From Theropithecus gelada (Eukaryota; Chordata; Mammalia; Primates; Cercopithecidae), in NCBI RefSeq assembly GCF_003255815.1, contig NC_037681.1, positions 75,700,386-75,764,385 on the forward strand: a stretch of 64,000 nt of DNA, read 5' to 3'. Below are positions 25,864-36,780 of this stretch, piece by piece (the first letter of the stretch is position 1; every line of letters begins with the position of its first letter). The position numbers and the translations under genes are program-made. The notes below the pieces were generated by a model, which worked only from the letters and a program-made list of their open reading frames with translations, made no database searches and was not told the origin of the DNA.

Positions 25864-26750
25864 CTCAAACAAATTTACAAGAAAAAACAAACAATCCCAT
25901 CAAAAAGTGGGCAAAGGATATGAACAGACACTTCTCAAAAGAAGACATTTATGCAGCCAACAGACACATGAAAAAATGTTCATCATCACCCGCCATCAGA
26001 GAAACGCAAATCAAAAACCACAGTGAGATACCATCTCACACCAGTTAGAATGGTGATCATTAAAAACTCAGGAAACAACAGGTGCTGGAGAGGATGTGGA
26101 GAAATAGGAACACTTTTACACTGTTGGTGGGACTGTAAACTAGTTCAACCATCGTGAAAGACTGTGGCGATTCCTCAGGGATCTAGAACCAGAAATACCA
26201 TTTGACCCAGCCATCCCATTACTGGGGATATACCCAAAGGATTATAAATCATGCTGCTATAAAGACACATGCACACGTATGTTTGATGCGGCACTATTCA
26301 CAATAGCAAAGACTTGGAATCAACCCAAATGTCCATCAATGACAGACTGGATTAAGAAAATGTGGCACATATACACCATGGAATACTATGCAGCCATAAA
26401 AAAGGATGAGTTCATGTCCTTTGTAGGGACGTGGATGAAGCTGGAAACCATCATTCTCAGCAAACTATCACAAGAACAGAAAACCAAACACCACATGTTC
26501 TCACTCATAGGTGGGAACTGAACAATGAGAACACCTGGACACAGCAAGGGGAACATCACACACAGGGGCCTGTTGTGGGGTGGGGGGAGTGGGAAGGGAT
26601 AGCATCAGGAGATATACTTAATATAAATGATGAGTTAATGGATGCAGCACACCAACATGGCACATGTATACATATGTAACAAACCATCACATGGTGCACA
26701 TGTACCCTAGAACATAAAGTATAATAATTACCAAAAAAAAAAAAAAAAAA
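25864..26750 (+). mobile_element. 5'-truncated L1P/L1PA-type LINE 3' end
   Basis: Relatively well-preserved L1: end of ORF2 (CACATATACACCATGGAATAC at 26365), the 3'UTR with the G-rich stretch GGGGTGGGGGGAGTGGGAAG, the tail word CACATGTACCCTAGAAC and a poly-A at 26734-26750. Flanked by AAAACTGC on both sides. ORF2 frames are broken. Confidence 0.92.
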
Positions 26751-26779
26751 CTGCTAATGTTATAAAAAATAAAGACTGG

Positions 26780-27835
26780 AAATGGGAAGTCCTACCCAGA
26801 GCAATTGGGCAAAAGACAAATAAAGGATATCCAAATTAGAAAGGAGGAAGTCAAATTGTCCCTGTTTGCAGATGACATGATCTTACATAAAGAAAAACCT
26901 AAAGACTACCAAAACCTTGTAAATTCTGTAAAGTTGCAAGATATAAAATCAATATACAAAATTATTGCACATCTATACACAATAAACTAGCTGAAAAAGA
27001 AATCAAGTAGGAAACTCTATTTGCAATAGCTTAAAAAAAAAAAACACCTTGGAATAAGTTTAAGGAGATGAAAGACCTCTATAAGGAAATCTACAAAACA
27101 ATGATGAAAGAAACTGAAGAGGATACAAACAAATGCAAAGAAAGACATTCCATGTTCATGGATCAGAAGAGTTAATATTGTTAAAAAATGGCCATACTAG
27201 GCCGGGCCTGGTGGCTCACGCCTGTAATCCCAGCACTTTGGGAGGCTGAGGCGGGCGGATCACGAGGTCAGGAGATCAAGATCATCCTGGCTAACACGGT
27301 GAAACCCCATCTCTACTAAAAATACAAAAAAAATTATCCGGGCATGGTGGTGGGCGCCTGTAGTCCCAGCTACTTGGGAGGCTGAGGCAGGAGAATGGCA
27401 TGAACCCGGGAGGCGGAGCTTGCAGTGAGCTGAGATTGCGCCACTGCACTCCAGCCTGGGCGACAGATAGAGACTTCGTCTCCCCGCCCCCCCCCCAAAA
27501 AAAAGGACCGTACTATCCAAAGCAGCCTACAGATTCAATGCAATTCCTAATAAAGTACCAATGACCTTCTTCACAGGAATAGGAAAAAAATCCTAAAATC
27601 TGTATGGAACCACGAAAGACTCCAAAAAGCAAAAGCAACCCTGAACAAAAATAAAGCTGGCAGAATCACACTCCTAAATTTCAAAATATACTACACAGTT
27701 GTAGTAACCAAAACAGCATGGTACTGGCATAAAAACAGCAACACAGACCAATAGAACAGAATAGATAACCCAGAAATTAATTCACATATCTATAGCCAAT
27801 CAATTTTTGGAAAAAAAAAATGCCAATAACATTCA
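26780..27835 (+). mobile_element. Second L1 fragment, ORF2 middle
   Basis: L1 ORF2 RT-region sequence, including GTTTGCAGATGACATGATCTT at 26862 and CAGCATGGTACTGGCATAAA at 27714, interrupted by the AluY at 27200. It lies directly after the younger L1 but covers a different part of ORF2, so it is a separate copy. Confidence 0.9.
27200..27504 (+). mobile_element. AluY with a C-rich tail
   Basis: Full-length Alu whose tail reads CTCCCCGCCCCCCCCCC followed by only eight A. Flanked by the near-duplication AATGGCCATACTA / AAGGACCGTACTA. Confidence 0.94.
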
Positions 27836-28118
27836 TTGGGGAAATGCCAAGAACATTCATTGATATTACTGAGAAAAAAAATCAGTATTTACATTCCAAT
27901 AGTAAGAATATAGTTTGTCACACATTTCTTTATAAATGGAGGGGGGAAGAAGACCAGAATTCATTAGTTTCTTGACAAACCTGACTCCTCCAAATTAATA
28001 AAGCACCATCTGCATCATAATACCTTATTCACCTCTCTTGCAAAATCAGTCTTTCTTCCTAAAACTAAAACTGATTTCTGCCTACAAAATGTCATTTTAA
28101 GAAAACAAGAACAGGAAA

Positions 28119-28390
28119 GGCCTGGAGGCTTACGCCTGTAATCCCAGCACTTTGAGAGGCAGCAGCAGGAGGATCCTTGAACCCAGGAGTTTGAGACCAG
28201 CCTGGGCAACAAGGCAAGACCTCCTCTCTACAAAAATAATTAGCCGGGCATAGTGACATGAGCCTGTGGTCCCAGTTACTTGGGAGGCTGAGGACCACCT
28301 GACCCTGGGAAGTCGAGGCTGCAGTGAGCCATAATCGCACCACTGCACTTCAGCCTGGGTGACGCAGCAAGAACCTGTCTCAAAAAAAAC
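28119..28390 (+). mobile_element. AluJ
   Basis: Old Alu with the J-type words ACCCAGGAGTTTGAGACCAG and GACCCTGGGAAGTCGAGGCT and small deletions. Confidence 0.93.
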
Positions 28391-28860
28391 AAAAGAAGAA
28401 CATATGAGATAATAAATGATCTGAGGAAATTAGTATTTTATTATTTAATACTTTTAATGTTTAAATGCATACACATTAAAATGACCCAGAATTTTTTAAA
28501 AAACACACTTAAGTATTTCATAATTAGAGATGGCAAAAAACTTTTAAGCCATCTGATAAGAGAGCTTCCCTTACGTTTTATAAGACCATTGCTGTATTTT
28601 GGTACATTTGACTTCGGTACACTTAAACTTCACTTTCAGGAAGACAGAGAGGTAAGTACCTATCCTCACTACACAATGTTTAACTATGTCCTCAACAGTG
28701 TGTCTACACCAGCTGGCTGTAGTTGCATAAGGGCAAAACCTCGTCTTAGTTTCATCTTTTCCCCTCCCCCACCCCCCAAAAAAATCTCGTATAGTGCTTG
28801 ATATAAGCATGTTAAAGCAACTCTTACCTGATTTTACACCTATTTTTTGGGGAGGGGGGG

Positions 28861-28998
28861 TCTTTTTTTTCCTTTTTTTTTGGAGAACGGGGTCTTGCTA
28901 TATTGCCCAGGCAGGTCTCAAACTCCTGGGCTCAAGCCATCCTCCCACCTCTGCCTCCCTGAGAGCTGGGATTACAGGCATGAGCCACCAAGCTCAGC
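28861..28998 (-). mobile_element. Alu monomer, antisense
   Basis: A single Alu arm (GGGTCTTGCTATATTGCCCAG to GAGCCACCAAGCTCAGCC) with a T-rich end. About half the normal length. Confidence 0.88.
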
Positions 28999-29069
28999 CA
29001 CTACTTACCTGCTTTTAACAGATGCCTGTTATATAATCAAGTCAAGAAAATTATTAAGTTGCAAGGACT

Positions 29070-29170
29070 TGAGCTAATCCACCCTTCCTTTTATAGAAAA
29101 GGAAACTGACATGTAGAGAAACAAAGTGATTGTCAATGGTATAGTCAAGACTAAAACCTCAGGTCACCTA
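29070..29170 (-). repeat. MIR fragment, antisense
   Basis: TTTTATAGAAAAGGAAACTGACATG and GTGATTGTCAATGGTATAGTC follow the antisense MIR core. Confidence 0.6.
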
Positions 29171-29599
29171 TATTGTTTTCATTACAGTAATACTGGGTTT
29201 CCTTCCCATTATATGTAACTTTTGTAGAATACATATACTGGGTGTTCTAAATAATTCTCTATTCCCTAGTAAGTTGCTATGATAACTAATATCAAAAAAG
29301 GTGAAGTCAAAAAGGCAGGAAATACCAATTTTCTCAGAGAAGGGAGATAAACATATTCTAAAAGAGAATGCCCAAGCATTGCTTACACTTTCTTCCACCA
29401 TCCCCATTAAGCTTTCAACGGCAATGCCCCCTTTTCTTCCCTTTCTTCTAAACTATTAGGCTATAGATTTCCCACGTTTAACAAAAACAATCCAAGAAGC
29501 AGGTGACTCCTGAAATACTGAAATTCCTGAGGGCCACATCTACCAGAGAACTGCTAGCTTTAAGTTTCGGGAGGGAGCACTGGTGGGGAAGGGAGACTT

Positions 29600-31725
29600 C
29601 AAAGGCGTTGCTATACTGATTACTCCTTGCTCTTCACCAGTCATCACCACACTGCTCTGGGCTTCTGAGACCCTTCTTTCTACTCTTCCCTCCTAAACCA
29701 TTTTACTGTGCTGTTTGAAACCCCCCTTCCACTGTGAACCAGCTCCTCTAATCCTCAACTTCTTTACTGAACATTCCTGCCTTTACCTCATCTTCACTAA
29801 AACCCGGCTCTTCCTTGAGGATACTGCTTTCCCTGTGCAACTTGCTAAATGAAGGCTCAATCGTTCTCTCATACTCTACACACCTAAGGGAGGCGGGGGG
29901 AGGTCAGTACCCACTGCTCACCAAACTTTATTTCAGAGGCCTTGGGCAAAAGTCTTGGCTATTCCACTATGTCATTCTCTATCCTTCCTCACTTCTTCTA
30001 TCTACCATCCTCCAGTTACCTCACTGCCCTTTACCACAGACTCTTACCCCAGTCTTCCTCTCCACCCCTAGTCCTGCCATCATCCTGGGTGACTTCAATG
30101 TTAGGTAGAAGTGCAATCCAGTATCACAGCCTCATAGTTTACTTGACCTCACCTCTAGCAATCCTAATCTGACTACACAGTAGGCCTTTGCCTCATGGCC
30201 TATCACTGGCCATTATAATCAACCTGAACTGCTATTTCTCTGAAATTCTAAATTCAACATCCAACACACACACGCACACACACACACACACATACACACA
30301 CCCTGCTATCCCGCGCATTCATTCTTTCTCTCTCTCCCCTACTCTGACCACAATCTCCTATCATTCTGGCATGTATTTATTCCTACTACTATTGGTTCTT
30401 AAACCTAATTTGGGCCTTGAGTTCACTGACCATCTACTCTCCTCCTACCTCTCCTACCTTTTTCTATTCACATCCTTCAACTTAGATGCCACAGTCCATC
30501 ACTTCAAATTACTCTCTCACTATCAGCCTCGACTTTCTTGACTTACTGTCCTTCCACAGGGCCCACCTACCAAAACACATCCTTGAGTCACTACAACCAT
30601 TTGCCTTCTCTGAATCCATACCTAGGTTGTTTGGCACAGTCAAAGAAAAGTCACCCCACCATTTAGACCACCTTTCAACCTTGATTAGGCTCCTAATACA
30701 ATGCCTTTGGTTTCCCTAGTCAGAGGTATTGCAGACCTCTTCCACCCAATCATGACCTAGTTCATTCCTAGCAAATGAACATACTGCTTTAAAGAATAAA
30801 CATAAACCAGCAAATAATTCCCTCAACTTTCAGCCACAAAACCCTAACAGTATGAATACCCACACTTTCCTTTCCACTCACTACAATCAAAGCTGTATCC
30901 TTCCTTGTAATGCTAATTCTTCCACCTGAACCAGGGAGCACATTCCCTATCCCCTTCTGACTTTCTGCCAGCACCTGTAATCAGATTTTCCCCTTCTCAT
31001 CTTAAAAAAAGAAACAAAAAGAAAAAAAAAAAAAAAAAAAAGGCCCTTCCTGCACCACATACTCTCCTTCCTGCTTGCTAATATTTTAATTTTTCTCCAG
31101 TAAAACACTCAAACTTCTTAAGAGTAATCAACATTTACTACTGATTTGCTCAAATCTCATTCACTTCTCAATCCTAGCCATGCCCAAGCACACCACACCA
31201 TTTGCCGCTGTCATGCCAACACCTTCCCTCCTTTTTGACCAACTTGCAATCCTTAACTGACCTCTCTCTAGTATTTGATAATTTTGACCTTCCACCTTCA
31301 AGTAGTCCTCTTCTCTTGATTCTCCCCAGTTGATATCTGGGGCTTTAATTTCTATCTCTAAGCCCACGACAGACACATACAGCCAAGATCTCTCTCAAGA
31401 GCTGCATATGTATAATATCCATAACTTACTGGATATCTTAAAGGTATGTACATCAATACCAACATATTCAAAACCGAATTTGTATCTTCCTTCTTAAATC
31501 TACTTTAATCTCTCATGTTCCCTATCTCAGTTTCTCATACTGCCATCCATACATGTGCACATGCCAAGAATGAAATCCAGGGTTCCTGGGGTCATCTTTA
31601 CTTCTTCCCCTCATCTTTTACGTCCTTATCCATCAAACACCAAGTCCTATGTCTCTGTGCTCATCCCACTGCCTCAATGTTCATAATCTCCTCTTTCTTA
31701 CATTACAGCAACTGGTCTACCACTG
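29600..31725 (+). mobile_element. Long LINE-2/CR1-like fossil with endonuclease motif
   Basis: C/T-rich sequence with long open stretches. The frame at 29815-30108 ends SPAIILGDFNVR; the GDFN motif is a catalytic signature of the AP-endonuclease domain of L2/CR1-clade LINE ORF2. Farther right the sequence continues with the same texture, past a CA repeat at 30266-30301 and an A-run at 31022-31041, to about 31725. Stops and frameshifts are frequent, so nothing functional remains. The right part is assigned by texture only. Confidence 0.65.
30264..30302. repeat. CA microsatellite
   Basis: About 18 CA units with single G and T interruptions. Confidence 0.95.
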
Positions 31726-31770
31726 TTCCAATGGTGATGAGCTGGACTGTACTGCTGAAGCACCAGCACT
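31726..31770 (-). repeat. 45-bp copy of a Nogo-A exon 3 segment inside intron 3
   Basis: This stretch matches 33549-33593 of exon 3 at 41 of 45 positions, in the same orientation and without gaps. Read on the minus strand it would encode SAGASAVQSSSSPL, against SAGASAVQPSSSPL in the exon. Two of the four differences are CpG-to-CpA-type changes, as expected of an unconstrained copy. Flanking bases do not match. I see no target duplication, so it is most likely a short templated insertion or local duplication, not a retrocopy. Confidence 0.75.
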
Positions 31771-32455
31771 TACATACGTAAGCATATTCAGTAAATTTAT
31801 CCTAATCACTATTTTAGAGAAAACGTAGCCAAATCAGAATACTAATAAAGAGCACATGTGCAAATCACCTTATGCAAATCAGGTATGTGTAAAATGGACA
31901 GTCAAAAGAAAAAAAGGAGAATTGGTACTTTTCAAAATAATTCATAATAGCATAACTCAATTTATACTTTTCAACAAAAAGTCTACACTCAATATGCCTA
32001 ACTTTATACCTACCACTGGAAAAGTACTATACTATATTGAAATATTTAAAACATGCTACAGAAATGTTCTTTAAAAATTAAATATGATAATTTCTGGGAT
32101 AACAAAAACACATCTGAAAATATTTTAGTATCTCTTGCTCTTCATGTTATCAAGAAAAACAAGTGAAATAAATAAATAAATAGGTACTAAAGTCAATTCT
32201 TATAAACAAAAATATTTTCTATTAATAGTTCCATAGTGCATTATAAAAGTGTAACTGTGTGGAAAAGTTAAGGGTGAATGCTGAGTGCAAGAGTTAGAAA
32301 AACCACTAAAACCTTTAAGTGAGAAAGTGGAGAAGACTTCTTATCAATGTGACATATTAGACACTATAAACATAACATAAAACACAAAATGTAGTGGAAT
32401 GTTCCCTAAGTCAAAAAGTGGTATGAAAGCACAAAATGCATATAGATTGGATTAC
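31771..32455. other. RTN4: Intron 3 next to the exon 3 donor
   Basis: AT-rich with an (AAAT)n stretch at 32165-32181. No gene or repeat family is recognised. It begins with the GTAATC donor (minus strand) at 32455. Confidence 0.6.
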
Positions 32456-34858
32456 CTGAAGTTTTACTCAGCTCTGCTGAAAATATAGCAGATGGTGATC
32501 TGTCCTCCTTTTCTGTATCAGAAGGAAGATTTTTCTCAGCTTCTTTCATAAGAACTTTGGGTTTAACTATGCCGCCTATCTCTGCTTGAGTGGTCAAAGC
32601 AGAAACATCTGGAGGCAATAAGAGCACCTTTGATGTAGCAGACCCATTTTTGGAAAAGTCATCTGAGAAACTGATTTTCTCTTCAACTTTGGGTTGTACG
32701 TTCTTCAAAGAAAGGTCATGGGGCAATTCTGTGCAAGCCAATGACCCAGCTCCACCCGGGGCATTAGCAATTTCACTTTTGTGGGATACTTCTAGGTCAG
32801 TATATTCCCTGGCTAATTTAGAAAATGAATCAGTTTTAGAACTGATCAATGTAGGGAACTCATCTATAATTTCAATTGGAGATGAATCTGAAAATGTTTC
32901 AGTTTCTCTTACTTGTGCTTCCTTAGAAAGAAATAAGTCATCATCTGAATAAACTGCAGTACTGAGCTCCTCCATCTGCAAAGGAATTTTCTCCTTTTTG
33001 CTCAATGTTGAAACTTCATCAGGTAACAGGGTATCTTTTGTGTTATCTAAATTGAGCTTAAAAGATTCCAAATATGGCTTTCCTCCCTCGGGTGGTAAAG
33101 CACTAAGTTTTTCCTTATTTTCATGTTCTATCATTGACTCAAATGAAGTTTCAGGGAGATTTTCTTTCACAAGCATCACAGCTTCATCTTGTTTTTGTGG
33201 AACATCAGGTATGGAATCATCACTAAATAAGTCAACCGGTTCAGAATCAGGTGAGGAATCTTCAACTAGCTCAGAATGATCAGGCACTGGCTGTTCAACT
33301 TTTGCCATTTCTGAATAATCAGAGAAATCTGGAGTTGGTTCAGCAGAAAGCTTTGTTTCTTTAATTAAATCACATGCAATAGATATATAAGGAGCTTCTG
33401 TTTCTTGAACAGCTGCATTAATGCTTTCAGGCTCTTTAATTTCTTCCTTTATTCCTGATACTTTTTTTAGTGATACACTCATGGCCTCTTCGTATGGTGG
33501 GGGGTTTTCAGGCTCATGTATTATGCTTTCATAATTAACTGAAGCAGCTTCTAATGGTGATGAGCTGGGCTGTACCGCCGAAGCACCAGCACTAGGAACT
33601 GCAGAATTCAATGGTGCTTCCATAACAATGTCAGGCAAAACTGGCGAAGGAGTAGCTTCTGATTCTTCAAATGATGGGCAAAGCTGTGCTGCAGGATAGA
33701 GGGACTCTTGCATAACTTCTGATGTTTGAACCAAGTCCATTTTTGTTTCATAAGCAATCTTTGTACCAGTAACTTCGTTCAATTCACTTTCACATGCTTC
33801 CTGTACTAAATCTGGAGTCAGGCCTTCAGGCATGTTTGCCACTACTTCCTCAGTCACCTTTCCTAAATTATCTGTTGTGACATAATCTGTCTCAGAATCC
33901 TGTGCTGCTACAAGAAAAGGGTTTGATGTTTTGGTGCTAGTATTCTTCTCTGTTACTATTTGGGCCTTCTTTTCTTCTATTTTTTTTTCATCGGTCTTAT
34001 TTTCTGAAGTATGATCTCCTAACAAAGGAAAAATGTTTGTTGCAATGCTCTCAGTTGCTGCTGGGTTAAAAGGAGCACATGTGATATATGCTCCTGAACG
34101 ATCCTTTATAGCTTCTGGTGTACTGGGGAAAGAAGTATCATCATTACTACTCTCACTATCTTTTTCGTGATTAGTTTGCTCTAGGCTATCTGCAAAACCT
34201 TTTTTATCCACTTTACTTTCCAACTTGCTCTCGATTTTACCTCCAGCAGCCAACACATCACTATCTTCCTTACTATCTTTCACTTCCCATACTCGCTCAA
34301 ATGGTTTGAAGTCTGCATATTCCTCCCTCATAGGAGCTTCCACTGCAATTCTCTTTTCATTAAAACTGTCTTTTGCTTTTCCTAAAGACATAACTTCATC
34401 CTCTTCTTTAACCAATTTAGTAAGAGCTATAGGCAACTCTTGTTGATTATGAAGGATGTTATTACTAACTAAATTCTCTTCTTCTTTATTTTTCACGATT
34501 ATTTCTTCCCTAGGATTTGCTACTATTATGGCAGATTCTGCTTTTGGAGAGACACTGAATGATGATCCCATTTCTGAGTATTCTAATTCTGAAAACTCTG
34601 TTAAATCTCTATCTACAAGTGGAGTTTCTGCCTTCTCTGAGAACTCTTTAGAAGCTTCATTGACAGTTTCTTGAAGTGTTCCTTCGGTGGGTAATACTGT
34701 TGACAAATTACCAAGGTATTCATGTTCTTTAAAAGAAGCAGCTGAGAGAGGAGACAGAGAAGGAAGAGAAGCAGCAGTTTCAAGCAGGACAGATGGGAAA
34801 TCCTCTTGACCAGCCGAAATAGTGTTACCTGGCTGCTCCTTCAAGTCCATAATATTTT
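32456..34858 (-). CDS. RTN4: RTN4 exon 3, Nogo-A-specific region
   Basis: This single 2403-bp exon encodes 801 residues, from the ENIMDLKEQPG segment to AELSKTS, and ends in phase 1. It is the Nogo-A-only region that contains the neurite-growth-inhibitory stretch (the delta-20 part lies in its middle in the known protein). The sequence is acidic, Ser/Thr/Pro rich and without membrane segments, as expected for an extended, disordered domain. A PPPY motif (WW-domain ligand type) lies about 455 residues in, within the segment NPPPYEEAM. The acceptor is CACAG at 34859-34863 and the donor is CAG|GTAATC at 32455. Beyond the donor the frame stays open for 16 intronic codons (to 32406), so the 820-codon open frame overstates the exon. 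Compared with the human exon as remembered (800 codons), there is one extra Ile codon near the start, as in rodents, and many substitutions. No frameshift or stop is seen. Confidence 0.97.
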
Positions 34859-35540
34859 CTGTGACCATGGACAGAAAGGAAAGTTAGAGAATGCCAGTGT
34901 TCTCAGAGTTAATGCAAGTTTTATGACAGATTCAAAATAGTGTTAGTAAAGACTTACTGTTTATTAAAATGAAATGTTAATAGCAATTAATAAGTAACAA
35001 TAGAGTAGACTTGAATCATTACTGAAAATATTAAGCTACTGTAAATATAACATATGCATGGCTACAGAGGCAATTACATGCTATGCAAAGACAAATCAAG
35101 TCTGAGTAAACCTCAAATGTTATCAACTAAGATACTAAGAGCTAGTTTTAGAGAAGAGAAGAATATCTGCGAAAAGAGTTTGAGTGACAGTATAGGAAAG
35201 AAGGGGCACTGGGTAATTAAATGCCATAGACTGGTATTTATTTACAGGAAAGTCTTTCTGGCTATACTCAAACTATATTTGGAGAAAGGGAATTGTAAAT
35301 ATGTAAATGTAATTCAAGGGTCCAAGAATTCCTTATGTACTTCCAAGTGTTCATCGGATTTTGCTCATTTTTCCCTTGGGCATACCATATCAAATGCAAA
35401 TTTCAACTTTTCCAGTAGACAGACATTCTTGGAACCATGCTAATTTTTAGTAAATCCAAGCTACTCTGCATAGAGTTAACACACTAAAAAGTTAAAGTTA
35501 GAATACAGAGAGGATAAAAGGCTGGCAGAAAAAAACTTGC
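34859..35540 (-). other. RTN4: RTN4 intron 2 with GC-AG boundaries
   Basis: The 682-bp intron begins GCAAGT and ends with a pyrimidine-rich tract followed by CACAG. It lacks interspersed repeats that I recognise. GC donors are a rare but functional class (roughly one percent of mammalian introns), usually with an otherwise near-perfect match to U1 snRNA, as here. They are often linked to alternative splicing, and this intron separates the micro-exon from the Nogo-A-specific exon. Confidence 0.9.
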
Positions 35541-35597
35541 CTGCAGAGGAGCGTATCACAGGCTCAGATGCAGCAGGAAGAGCAAAAAGGGTCTCAT
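35541..35597 (-). CDS. RTN4: RTN4 exon 2, 57-bp micro-exon
   Basis: This exon encodes a 19-residue stretch (DETLFALPAASEPVIRSSA) that continues in frame from the exon 1 base G. It is present in Nogo-A and in the longer Nogo-B2 form, and is skipped in the 373-residue Nogo-B form (known from the human gene). The acceptor is a pyrimidine-rich stretch ending TTTTTCAG at 35598-35606. The exon ends with codon base 1 (G), so including or skipping it keeps the frame. The donor is GC, not GT: the exon ends CTGCAG and the intron begins GCAAGT (35540 downward). That gives CAG|GCAAGT, which matches the tight consensus of GC-AG introns. The only nearby GT would add four bases and break the frame. Confidence 0.96.
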
Positions 35598-36313
35598 CTG
35601 AAAAACAAATAGAATATAACCTCAGCAGAAATAAAGACAGACTGAAAGGAGACTAAAGATCAGAGGAGCAAGCCAGGGTTCAGTTTGTAATAAGTTAACA
35701 AAAAACTTTACAGAGAAAGGGCCAAGATCAAAAGGAAGTCAGAAAAAGTAGTGCCATTAATTCAGGTTAAATCATCGTATATATTATAAAGTTAATTAAA
35801 TGTTATCCATAGAACCTATCATTTTTCAAGACGCAATACAACCTGTTTATGTTAAAGAAACTTATGAATCAAAGTGGCTTTAAAATACTGTTCTACTTAA
35901 TGTATCACATCCAAAGCTTTCACTCAGGTTTTCATATAGGTAAATTGTCTTGTTCTATTCAAGCCAAAAATAAAAAGCTGAATTTGAATAAAATTAACAA
36001 CTACAAATGTTTAATCTTTTGTTACTGGCGTATGTTTAATTTAGAAAAACACTTTTAAAGAATTACGCATTTTCTCTTACATTCTAAGTTGTTACAGTCA
36101 TTGTGCCCTGTTCTTTGAAGACATTAGTCCTGTGCCAACGTCCAAATGCCAGAGTCCAAAATACAAAAAAAAAATAATAATTAACTGCCTTTAGGACGAC
36201 ACTATTATTGGTGTTATTTAAAATTAACCTAAGTGAGGGCTACTTGTTATTTGTATACACAACTAGTGAGAGACTAAGGCAATTCGTTTCCAGAGCCCAT
36301 TTCCTTAATCACT
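35598..36313. other. RTN4: Left end of RTN4 intron 1
   Basis: Mostly unique AT-rich sequence ending (minus strand) with the acceptor TTTTTCAG of exon 2. Confidence 0.6.
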
Positions 36314-36718
36314 GTATGTTACAGAACTGAAAGCTTATATCTCCTCCAAAACTCATGTTAAAGCCCCAACCTGGAATGTGACAGTATCTGAAGATGGGGA
36401 CTTTGGGAGGTGATTAGGGTTAAATGCAGTCGGAGGGGGGGGCCCTGGGCCGAGGGGATTAGTGCCCTTATAGGAAGAGACACCAGAGAGCTTGCTGTCA
36501 TGCTCCCTGTCTCCCCAGGCACACATAAGAGGTCATATGAGCACACAGTGAGATGGTGGTCACCTATAAGCCAGGAGAAGAGGCCTCAGAAAGAAATCTA
36601 CCTTGCCAGCACCTTGATCTTAGACTCACCAGCCTCCAGAACTGTGAAAAATAAATTTCTGCTCAGCCACCCAGCCTATGGTACTTTGTTACAGCAGCCC
36701 AAGCTAACTAACACACTC
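36314..36718 (+). mobile_element. MaLR-type solo LTR (MLT1-like)
   Basis: It begins TGTATGTTACAGAACTG and ends TAACTAACACA, with the words TAAAGCCCCAACCTGGAATGTG, GATTAGTGCCCTTATAGGAAG, CAGCCTCCAGAACTGTGAAAA and CCACCCAGCCTATGGTACTTTG typical of MaLR LTRs. It has the polyadenylation word AATAAA near 36649. No internal retroviral sequence is seen. Confidence 0.75.
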
Positions 36719-36780
36719 TATATTGGTAATATTAACTTTGTACAATGTCATCTTGAACCTGCAGTTGGGAGACCCTAAGC

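Noticed and set aside
26279..26521. Open frame with a convincing protein look (MFDAALFTIAKTWNQPKCPSM)
   Set aside because: It is the C-terminal part of L1 ORF2 in a truncated LINE copy, not a host gene.
30264..30302. CRISPR-like regular repeat
   Set aside because: It is a plain CA microsatellite in a eukaryotic intron.
32406..32455. Apparent C-terminal extension of the 820-codon frame beyond AELSKTS
   Set aside because: A consensus GT donor at 32455 ends the exon in the phase needed for exon 4. The extra 16 codons are intronic.
32590..34674. Plus-strand open frames opposite Nogo-A exon 3
   Set aside because: They are antisense shadows of the exon, with Ser-rich composition caused by the acidic codons on the other strand.
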